Below, in pieces: positions 58,101 through 64,000 of a stretch of DNA of 64,000 nucleotides (within the stretch, counting starts at the first letter, position 1; every line of letters starts with the position of its first letter). Source of the DNA: Cellulomonas sp. APG4 (lineage in GTDB: Bacteria; Actinomycetota; Actinomycetes; Actinomycetales; Cellulomonadaceae); NCBI RefSeq assembly GCF_009996735.1, contig NZ_JAACYI010000001.1, positions 380,522 to 444,521 on the forward strand. The letters run 5' to 3'. The position numbers and the translations under genes are program-made. The notes beneath the pieces are model-generated. The model did no database searches. It worked only from the letters and a program-made list of their open reading frames with translations, and had not been told where the DNA came from.

Positions 58101-59151
58101 CCTGGTCGCGACCGCGAACCGCTGGATGGACTTCCGCACCCAGATCAAGGACGTGTTCGGCACCAAGCTCGAGCTGCGGCTGGGTGACCCGATGGACTCG
58201 GAGGTCGACCGCAAGGTCGCCGCCAACGTGCCCACAGGTCGCCCCGGTCGCGGCCTGACAGCCACCCGGCACCACGTCATGGTCGCGCTGCCGCGCGTCG
58301 ACGCGAACCCCGACGAGGCGAGCCTCGGCGCCGGCGTCGACGACCTGGTCCGGCGCATCGGCGAGGCGTGGACCGGCCCCGCGGGGCCCAAGCTGCGCCT
58401 GCTGCCCGAGCGCATCGACCTCGAGCAGGTGCGCGCGATGGCCGGCCCCGCGAGCCGGGACCTGCTGCTGGGCATCGACGAGGCCGCCCTCGGCCCCGTG
58501 GGGATCGACCCGCGCGAGGACTCGCACCTGTACGCGTTCGGCGACTCGGGCTCGGGCAAGTCCGCGCTGCTGCGCGCCGTCGCGGCCGAGGTGCGCCGCC
58601 TGCACACCCCGCAGGAGGCCCAGGTGTTCGCGGTCGACCTGCGCCGCTCGCTGCTCGGCGAGATCCCCGAGGAGTACCTCGCGGGCTACCTCACCACCGC
58701 CGAGCAGGCGCAGCAGGAGATCTCGGCGCTCGCCGACTACCTGCGCGGCCGTCTGCCCGGGCCGGACGTGACGCCCGAGCAGCTGCGCACGCGGTCGTGG
58801 TGGTCAGGGGCCGAGGTCTACGTGCTCGTCGACGACTACGACCTGGTCGCGACGTCCACGGGCAACCCGCTCACGCCGCTGGTCCCGCTGCTCGCCCAGG
58901 CGCGGGACGTGGGCCTGCACCTGGTCCTCACGCGCCGCTCGGGCGGTGCGAGCCGCGCGATGTTCGAGCCCGTGCTCCAGGCGCTGCGCGACCTCGCGGC
59001 CCCCGGGCTCGTGCTCTCGGGCAGCCCCGACGAGGGCCCGCTGATCGGCTCCGCGCGACCCGTCCAGGGCGTCGCGGGGCGCGCGCAGCTCGTCACGCGC
59101 GAGCGCGGCCGCCGCGTGGTCCAGCTCGCGTTCGAGCCCGCGTCGCACTGA
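55174..59151 (+). CDS. eccC: Type VII secretion FtsK/SpoIIIE ATPase EccC (fused Ca-Cb)
   Basis: 1325 residues. Two membrane helices near the N-terminus (about 35-75) and three FtsK/SpoIIIE ATPase domains. Walker A lysines: Lys488 (GATGSGKSE), Lys844 (GGPRSGKST), Lys1129 (GDSGSGKSA). Domain 1 has a full Walker B with catalytic Glu (IVADEFSELL, Asp596-Glu597); domains 2 and 3 have VVDGWS and LVDDYD, lacking the Glu, as known for EccC, where domains 2 and 3 bind substrate and regulate. The motor of the secretion system. The sole eccC in the window, transcribed alone and probably leaderless. Confidence 0.96.
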   Translation: MTAAAPRTRRLEPPTVPTGRLTLQPPPELQPSDGISGSLSMMLPMLGSLGSIVFIAVASPGPRGYIAGGMFLVATLGFVVVSIWRQRSQHQATVVGARREYLAYLAELRTTVRQAARAQRRRAVWDSPDPRALAVVAEERSRVWERLPDDVDFLRARVGEADQPLCLELEPPETAPLAQLDPVAASAAHRFLVTHEVQHDVPFAVDVRQAARVEITGTEEHARALARALVLQLATFHSPEHLRVVVLASPTALPAWDWAKWLPHAHSPAARDAVGPARMIATSLSEVEDLLPEGLNDRPRFGTGTAPTPHVLVVVDGGEVPAGNAVVTREGVLGVTTLDLPERWTDLTDPRTMRLNLGARTVRPVAGDTRPGVELLRLGSPTIVATADQLSVADAEAAARRLTPLHVEQGPRTGDAEVSAELTDLLGVGDVRDFDPDVHWRPRLQRDRLRVPIGLTTQGQPLALDIKESAQQGMGPHGLIIGATGSGKSEVLRTLVLALAMTHSSEDLNFVLIDFKGGATFAGMADMPHVSAIITNLGEELSLVDRMQEALQGEMTRRQELLRAAGNFANVTDYEKARAGGRTDLPPLPALLIVADEFSELLSAKPEFVELFVAIGRLGRSLQMHLLLSSQRLEEGRLRGLESHLSYRIGLRTFSAAESRTVLGVPDAHTLPPVPGMGYLKPDTTSLVQFRASYVSGPPPARRRSSTGDATRRGHARIEPFTVTPVLAPATVDDAPVTPDPVVAEDERVTFDIAVQRMKGHGLPAHKVWLEPLVVPATFDQLMPDLTADPRLGLVSPTWRGAGDLVVPLGVVDRPLEQRRENLTLELGGAAGHVAIVGGPRSGKSTAARSLVAALSLTRTPQEVQVYVLDFGGGTFSPFQRAAHVAGVASRAEPDVVRRIIAEIDGIVDARELYFRQHGIDSIETYRQRRAEGLVDDGYGDVFLVVDGWSTIRAEFDELEPEIQALAGRGLTFGLHLVATANRWMDFRTQIKDVFGTKLELRLGDPMDSEVDRKVAANVPTGRPGRGLTATRHHVMVALPRVDANPDEASLGAGVDDLVRRIGEAWTGPAGPKLRLLPERIDLEQVRAMAGPASRDLLLGIDEAALGPVGIDPREDSHLYAFGDSGSGKSALLRAVAAEVRRLHTPQEAQVFAVDLRRSLLGEIPEEYLAGYLTTAEQAQQEISALADYLRGRLPGPDVTPEQLRTRSWWSGAEVYVLVDDYDLVATSTGNPLTPLVPLLAQARDVGLHLVLTRRSGGASRAMFEPVLQALRDLAAPGLVLSGSPDEGPLIGSARPVQGVAGRAQLVTRERGRRVVQLAFEPASH

Positions 59152-59165
59152 CGGCCCGCCCCGGT

Positions 59166-61499
59166 TCAGCCGCGCGCCTCCCGCGCCGCACGCCGTCGGG
59201 CCCGCAGCGACGCGAGCGAGAACTGTGCGCGCACGCGTTGACGCCACGGCACCGACGCGCGCATCGCGCCCACGGCGGCGTCGACCTCGCGCCAGTAGGC
59301 CTCGACCTGCGCATCGGTCGGTTCACCCGGTCCGAAGATGAGCGCGTCCGCCCCGGCGGCGAGCCCCGCCACCGGGGCCCCCACCCGACCGGTGCGGCGC
59401 AGGCGCTCGTCACCAGGGGTGCGATCGGGTGACGCGAACGCGCGCGCCAGGTGCACGGCCGCCTCCCGGCGGGTCGCCGTCCCGGGCGGGGGGCGACGCA
59501 GGTCGCGCGCGTGGTCGAGCACCTCGTCCCAGCCCCCGGCGACCCGGCCCACGGTGGGACCCGAGGTGCGTCGACGCTCGCGCCGCCGCCGCTTGGCGGC
59601 GTTGACCAGCATGAACGGCAGCACCAGCAGGATCAGCGGGATGCCGACCACCGCGACGGCCCGGAGCACCTCGGCCCAGAACCAGGGCGCGTCGATCTGC
59701 TCCTCGGTGTCCTCGGTACGCGGCTGCTCGGTGTCGTCGTCCGGCGGGGTCACCGGGTCCTCGGGCGGCGGCGGTGGCTGCATCACCTGCGGCTGCGGCT
59801 CGGAGGTCTCCTCGGGCGTGTCGTCGTCGGGCGTCTTGCTCTCGGGCGGGGTCGGGTCGAACAGCACCCAGCCGTGCCCCGCGAACGCGATCTCGACGTA
59901 CGCCTCGACGTCGGCACCCGTGAACGTGATCTCGGCGTCGCCCGCGCGGGCCCCGCCGTCCTCGCCGTCCTCGGGGTCGGGGGGTGCCAGGGCCAGCACG
60001 ACGCGCGCGGGCAGGCCCATCTCACGCGCCATCAGGGCCATCGCCGACGCGTACTGCTCCCCGTCGCCGACCATGAGCTCGCCCGTCAGGAGGGTCGTCA
60101 GACGGTCCGCGCCGTGACCCGACAGGGACGGGTAGTCGTCGTTGGCCTCGATGCCGTGGCTGAACCAGCCGCGCTCGGCCAGGCCCTGCTCGAGGGTGCG
60201 CGCGATGAGCGCGGGGGTCGCTGCGGTGCCCGCGAGCTCACCCGCGAAGAGCGGCACGGCGTCGGGCACCCCGTCGGGCGCGGGCAGCGTGACCGCACCC
60301 GCCCGCGCGCCCCCGAGGGCGTCGTCGGAGGGCTGCTCGGGCACCACGGTGCGCACGGTCCAGCGCGTGCCCGCGGGCACACCCCCGGTGAGCACCGCGG
60401 TGCCCGTCGCGTCGTTGTAGCGCAGGTCCGCCGCGAGGTCGGTCGCGCGGGGACCTGCGAAGTCGAACCGTTCGGCGTAGCCGACCGTCGGCAGCCAGAC
60501 CATCGGCAGGTCGTGCACCTCGAGCTCGACCGTGGTGGTCTCGCCGCGCACCGACGTCGCGATGGTCTCGCCCACGCGACGGAACGAGCCCGAGCCCTCG
60601 GCCGCCTCCGAGCCCGCGACGTTCCACACCACACCGTCGAACGCGTCGAGGGTCGCCAGTCGCACCACCGCGTCCTCGGGCAGGCCGCGCACCGTGACGA
60701 GCTCGGTCTCCTCCCAGTCCTTGACGAACTTGCGGAAGACCGACAGGGGCGACGGGTGGTCCCGCGGGTCGAACGGCGGGACGATCTCGTCGCGCAGCAC
60801 GAACCGCGGCCGCTGCTCACCGAGCACCGGCCCGGCGATCCCGCCGGCGGCGGCCGTCACCGCGAGCAGCACCGTGAGGCTCACCAGACGGCGTCGGGCG
60901 AGGCTCCCCGCCCGCCACGACGCCCACACGAGCAGACCCAGCACCAGCGCGACACCTGCGGCCGCGGGCAGCACGGTCACCTTCGTCCCGAGCAGCACCG
61001 CGACCCCGAGCACGACGACGGGCACGAGCGCGGCCCAGGTCGCGCGCGGCGACCGCACGCGGACCGCCACCCCCACGCCGACGGCCGACCCCACGAGCGC
61101 GAGCAGGTAGGGCGCCACGAGGAGGTTGCCGCTGCTGCCCAGCGCGGGATCGAGCGTGAGGACCTGCTTCCACACGGTGAGGGTGCCGGTGAGCAGCAGC
61201 GCGAACGCCTCCGGTGTGGGCAGCACGCGCGCGAGTGCGAGCGTCGGCGCGGCGAGGGCCGTGCCGAGCAGCAGGTACGCGCTCAGGGTGACGGCGGCCG
61301 TGACGAGCACCCCCCACCCGCGCCTCGCGGCGACCCACGCGAGGCCGCCTCCCACCAGCAGGCCGCCGAGCGCGGGTGCCGTGATCGCCGCTGCCCCGTA
61401 GACGGGCACGAGGGGCAGCACGGCCAGGCCCACCGCACCGGTGAGCACCGCGGCGTCGAGCAGCGGACGGCGCCGCGCTTCACGCAGGTCGCTGGTCAT
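59166..61499 (-). CDS. TgpA-like membrane transglutaminase-fold protein, probably inactive
   Basis: 777 residues. About eight N-terminal membrane helices (to about residue 200), DUF3488-like region, a transglutaminase-like domain (about 400-580), Pro/Glu/Asp-rich linker, another membrane helix (VVGIPLILLVLPFMLVNAA) and a basic C-terminal domain. The catalytic Cys is replaced by Gly (VGDGEQYASAMALM, normally GDCEQYA) and the catalytic His region reads EAYVEI instead of HAWVEV; only the Asp in LFDPTP remains. So it probably has a structural or binding role. ATGA overlap with the DUF58 gene; MoxR-DUF58-TgpA operons are widespread. Confidence 0.88.
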   Translation of the reverse strand: MTSDLREARRRPLLDAAVLTGAVGLAVLPLVPVYGAAAITAPALGGLLVGGGLAWVAARRGWGVLVTAAVTLSAYLLLGTALAAPTLALARVLPTPEAFALLLTGTLTVWKQVLTLDPALGSSGNLLVAPYLLALVGSAVGVGVAVRVRSPRATWAALVPVVVLGVAVLLGTKVTVLPAAAGVALVLGLLVWASWRAGSLARRRLVSLTVLLAVTAAAGGIAGPVLGEQRPRFVLRDEIVPPFDPRDHPSPLSVFRKFVKDWEETELVTVRGLPEDAVVRLATLDAFDGVVWNVAGSEAAEGSGSFRRVGETIATSVRGETTTVELEVHDLPMVWLPTVGYAERFDFAGPRATDLAADLRYNDATGTAVLTGGVPAGTRWTVRTVVPEQPSDDALGGARAGAVTLPAPDGVPDAVPLFAGELAGTAATPALIARTLEQGLAERGWFSHGIEANDDYPSLSGHGADRLTTLLTGELMVGDGEQYASAMALMAREMGLPARVVLALAPPDPEDGEDGGARAGDAEITFTGADVEAYVEIAFAGHGWVLFDPTPPESKTPDDDTPEETSEPQPQVMQPPPPPEDPVTPPDDDTEQPRTEDTEEQIDAPWFWAEVLRAVAVVGIPLILLVLPFMLVNAAKRRRRERRRTSGPTVGRVAGGWDEVLDHARDLRRPPPGTATRREAAVHLARAFASPDRTPGDERLRRTGRVGAPVAGLAAGADALIFGPGEPTDAQVEAYWREVDAAVGAMRASVPWRQRVRAQFSLASLRARRRAAREARG

Positions 61500-62686
61500 C
61501 CGGCGACCACCCGCCGCAGCACGCGGGGCAGGTCGGCGAGCGTGCCGATGCGCGCGAGCGACAACGTGCCCTGCGTCCGCACCTCGATCTCGCCGCCCTC
61601 GGCGCACGCGAGCACCAGCGCGCGCACGCCCACGGGTACGTGCGTCGCGTGGGTGCGCAGCTCGGTCCAGCTCGCGACGGATCCCGTGACCAGGATCGCG
61701 ACCGACGCGTCCGCGGCCTCGCGCGCGACCCACGGGCCGAGACGGTCGGTCGCGACGCCGTCGGACGAGGCCTCGAGGCCCGAGAAGTCGTCGAGGAGCC
61801 GCGGCGGGGTGTCGGTGCGCAGGTGACCCGTGCCCGCGAGGACGGTGAGCTCACGCTCGTCCCGCAGTGCCTGGACGCCGATCGACGCGGCTGCCGCGAC
61901 CGCGAGCTCGAACTCGTCGGCCGAGGCGTAGTCGGCCGTCGCGCTCGACACCGCGAGCGCCGTGTGGGTGCGCCGGGTGTCCTCGAACTGGCGCACCATG
62001 AGCTCGCCGATGCGCGCGCTGGTGCGCCAGTGGATGTGCCGACGGTCGTCACCCGCGACGTAGTCGCGCAGCGCGTGGAAGCTCATGTCCGAGTCGGACT
62101 TCACGCGGGTGGCCTGGCCCTCGAGGTCGCGCAGCACGCCCGACGCCGCGCCCCAGAGGGACACGAGCCGCGGGTGCACGTACAGGTCCACGGGGTCCGT
62201 CCAGCGCACCCGGCGGCCCAGGAGTCCGAGGGGGTCGCCGCGCACCGAGCGCACCGGTCCGACGACGACGACGGCGCGGCGTGAGGTCGGGATCGCGAAG
62301 ACGTCCTCGTGCACACCACCCGGGCCGAGGGACGGCAGGTGGAAGTCCGCGGCCCCGCGCCCGACGGGGAGCTCGATCTGCGCCGGCAGCAGGCGGCGCC
62401 CCGACGTGTTGCGCACCACGATGCGCCCGACGGCGCGGTCCCCCACGGTGACGCGGTTGTCCGACAGCTCGAGGTCGACGGCGTAGGTCGACCGGCCGAA
62501 GGTCAGCGCGAGTCCCACCGCGAACGCGCCGAGCAGCCCCACCGCGGGCACGGTGAGCTCGACCCAGCCGAGCCACCAGCCTGCGCCACCCAGCACGAGG
62601 GCAAGGGCGAGCGCCGCCCAGCCCAGGGGCGAGACGGGGTGGACCAGACGGGCGAGACGCCGTCCGGCTCGGCGCAGTGCACTCAC
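61496..62686 (-). CDS. DUF58 domain protein
   Basis: 396 residues. Two N-terminal membrane helices (PLGWAALALALVLGGAGWWL, VPAVGLLGAFAVGLALTFG) followed by a beta-rich part and the DUF58/vWA-like core with SDMSFHALRDYVAGDDRRHI and WRTSARIGELMVRQFED. GTG at 62686. It lies 8 nt after the MoxR gene and overlaps the TgpA-like gene by ATGA. In MoxR systems the AAA+ ATPase is thought to remodel the linked vWA/DUF58 protein. Confidence 0.92.
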   Translation of the reverse strand: MSALRRAGRRLARLVHPVSPLGWAALALALVLGGAGWWLGWVELTVPAVGLLGAFAVGLALTFGRSTYAVDLELSDNRVTVGDRAVGRIVVRNTSGRRLLPAQIELPVGRGAADFHLPSLGPGGVHEDVFAIPTSRRAVVVVGPVRSVRGDPLGLLGRRVRWTDPVDLYVHPRLVSLWGAASGVLRDLEGQATRVKSDSDMSFHALRDYVAGDDRRHIHWRTSARIGELMVRQFEDTRRTHTALAVSSATADYASADEFELAVAAAASIGVQALRDERELTVLAGTGHLRTDTPPRLLDDFSGLEASSDGVATDRLGPWVAREAADASVAILVTGSVASWTELRTHATHVPVGVRALVLACAEGGEIEVRTQGTLSLARIGTLADLPRVLRRVVAG

Positions 62687-62694
62687 GGGCGTCC

Positions 62695-63660
62695 TCAGAC
62701 CCGCGTGGCCGGGGGTGCGGTCTCGTCGAGGATGCGGCGCAGCACCTGCTGGGGCGTGACGCCCGCGAACTCGGCCTCGGTGTCGAGCATGATGCGGTGC
62801 GCGAGCACGGGCTCGGCGAGCAGCTTCACGTCGTCGGGGATGACGTAGGTGCGTCCCTGGCTCGCCGCCCAGACCTTCGCGGTGCGCACGAGCGCGAGCG
62901 CGCCGCGCACGCTCACGCCGAGCGCGGTCTGCGCGTCGGCCCTGGTCTGCTCGGTGAGGCGCGCGATGTAGTCCAGCACCGCGGTGTCGATGTGCACCGA
63001 CGCGCCGAGCTGCGCCATCTCGCCCACGGCCTCCGTGGTGATGCGCGGGGTGAGGTGCGCGGTGCGGTCCCGCTCGGCCGAGCCCGCGAGGATCTCGATC
63101 ATCGCGTCGTGGTCCGGGTAGCCGATCGAGGTCTTGATGAGGAAGCGGTCGAGCTGGGCCTCGGGCAGGCGGTACGTGCCGGCCTGCTCGACGGGGTTCT
63201 GGGTCGCGATGACCATGAACGGCCGGCCCACCGGGTGCGACACCTTGTCGACCGTGACCTTCGACTCCTCCATCACCTCGAGCAGGGCGGACTGCGTCTT
63301 GGGCGAGGCACGGTTGATCTCGTCCGCGAGCACGACCGAGGCGAACACCGGGCCCGGGTGGAACTCGAAGTGGCGCGCGCCCTGGTCGTAGATCGTCACG
63401 CCCGTGACGTCCGACGGCAGCAGGTCGGGCGTGAACTGGATACGGCTGTGGGTGCCCTGGACGGTCGCCGCGATCGCCTTGGCGAGAGAGGTCTTGCCCG
63501 TCCCCGGGGCGTCCTCGAGCAGCAGGTGACCCTCGGCCAGCATGCAGGTCAGGGCGAGCCGCACCGCGTGGTCCTTGCCGAGCACGGCCTGACCCACGTT
63601 GTGCACCAGCGCGTCGAAGGTCTCGGCGTACCAGGCGCTCTGCTCGGGCGTGATCGTCAC
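62695..63660 (-). CDS. MoxR-family AAA+ ATPase
   Basis: 321 residues. Walker A EDAPGTGKTSLAKAI, Walker B VVLADEINRASPK, sensor 1 ATQNPVEQAGTYRLPEAQLD with the arginine finger region following, all intact. GTG at 63660 reading TITPEQSAWYAETF with GAGGAG upstream. Acts as a chaperone-like ATPase, presumably on the DUF58 and TgpA-like proteins encoded next. Preceded by the partial fibronectin-like gene (58-nt gap), which is probably in the same operon. Confidence 0.95.
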   Translation of the reverse strand: MTITPEQSAWYAETFDALVHNVGQAVLGKDHAVRLALTCMLAEGHLLLEDAPGTGKTSLAKAIAATVQGTHSRIQFTPDLLPSDVTGVTIYDQGARHFEFHPGPVFASVVLADEINRASPKTQSALLEVMEESKVTVDKVSHPVGRPFMVIATQNPVEQAGTYRLPEAQLDRFLIKTSIGYPDHDAMIEILAGSAERDRTAHLTPRITTEAVGEMAQLGASVHIDTAVLDYIARLTEQTRADAQTALGVSVRGALALVRTAKVWAASQGRTYVIPDDVKLLAEPVLAHRIMLDTEAEFAGVTPQQVLRRILDETAPPATRV

Positions 63661-63718
63661 GGGTGGGTCTCCTCGGTCAGGGGTGGGGCGGTCCGGTGGG
63701 TTCGGGGGCGGCTCATCG

Positions 63719-64000
63719 TCACGGCGGGGTCTCGCCGCCGCCGGGCGGTGGGTCCTCGGGGACTGGCAGGACACCCTCGAAGACGTCGGTCCACGCCGTC
63801 GTGCCCCGGTCGTTGGACGCACGGACCCGGACCTGGACCACGCCTCCGTTCGTGGTGACGTCGTCAGCGATCGCGTGGCTCAGGCTCGTGCCTCCTGTCT
63901 GCCCGGTCGTCCAGTCGTCCCAGCGGATGTCGCGGCCACCCAGCAGGCGGTCGCGGTAGTAGCCCTCGCGCCACTGGTACTCGTAGGTCACGGTGAGGCC
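63719..64000 (-). CDS. Fibronectin type III-like protein, C-terminal fragment
   Basis: The reading frame is open through the right edge of the window, so only the last 93 residues are visible. They look like a fibronectin type III or Ig-like module (VTYEYQWREGYY, VVQVRVRASNDRGTTAWTDV) with a Pro/Gly-rich tail ending PPPGGGETPP. Probably a cell-surface or secreted protein in the MoxR operon. The start lies outside the window. Confidence 0.7.
   Translation of the reverse strand, partial: GLTVTYEYQWREGYYRDRLLGGRDIRWDDWTTGQTGGTSLSHAIADDVTTNGGVVQVRVRASNDRGTTAWTDVFEGVLPVPEDPPPGGGETPP

Overview
The window is chromosomal DNA from a very GC-rich actinobacterium. GTG and TTG starts are common, genes often overlap by ATGA or GTGA, and ribosomal and RNA polymerase proteins are of actinobacterial type. 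A type VII secretion (T7SS/ESX) locus, no mycolate genes in view, and the order tRNA-Trp-secE-nusG-rplK-rplA point to Micrococcales, most likely Cellulomonadaceae. The family assignment is inference from recognition, not from a search. I see no insertion sequence, prophage, CRISPR array or replication origin.

Layout. (1) 1-11.5 kb is the information-processing core on the minus strand: fusA (partial), rpsG, rpsL, rpoC, rpoB, rplL, rplJ. (2) 11.8-18.3 kb is an accessory cassette lying between rplJ and rplA: an ECF-type sigma factor, a small cytosolic protein, an intracellular subtilisin with a hexapeptide repeat and a TPR-CHAT caspase-like protease form one operon, and a subtilase-fold protein without catalytic residues converges on it. 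(3) 18.5-21.3 kb resumes the core with rplA, rplK, nusG, secE and tRNA-Trp. (4) 21.5-36.5 kb holds metabolism and regulation: an aminotransferase, an ABC exporter with its two-component system, an APH-like kinase, adenosine deaminase, a GntR-controlled membrane protein, two MFS transporters facing a LacI regulator, murB, two MaoC hot-dog proteins and rpmG. (5) 36.6-41.1 kb has tRNA-Met, tRNA-Thr and tRNA-Tyr, then yajQ, htpX, a ferredoxin-NADP reductase and rarD. (6) 41.1-59.2 kb is the T7SS locus: two FHA/RDD proteins, eccB, two eccD genes, eccC, two WXG100 proteins, two larger probable substrates and three subtilisin-family (mycosin-like) proteases. (7) 59.2-64 kb is a TgpA-like/DUF58/MoxR operon ending in a partial fibronectin-like gene.

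How the genes may work together. The cassette in (2) pairs a TPR-CHAT protease with an ECF sigma factor and a small protein, as type III-E CRISPR loci do (Csx29, Csx30, CASP-sigma), but without any CRISPR component and with a subtilisin added. It is the best candidate here for an undescribed protease-controlled transcriptional switch. The T7SS is unusual in carrying three mycosin-family proteases, two EccD-like channel proteins and two FHA/RDD membrane proteins for one EccC and one EccB. Several genes appear to be transcribed leaderless, with a TANNNT-type hexamer 6-7 nt before the start codon; in murB this hexamer includes the stop codon of the preceding gene.
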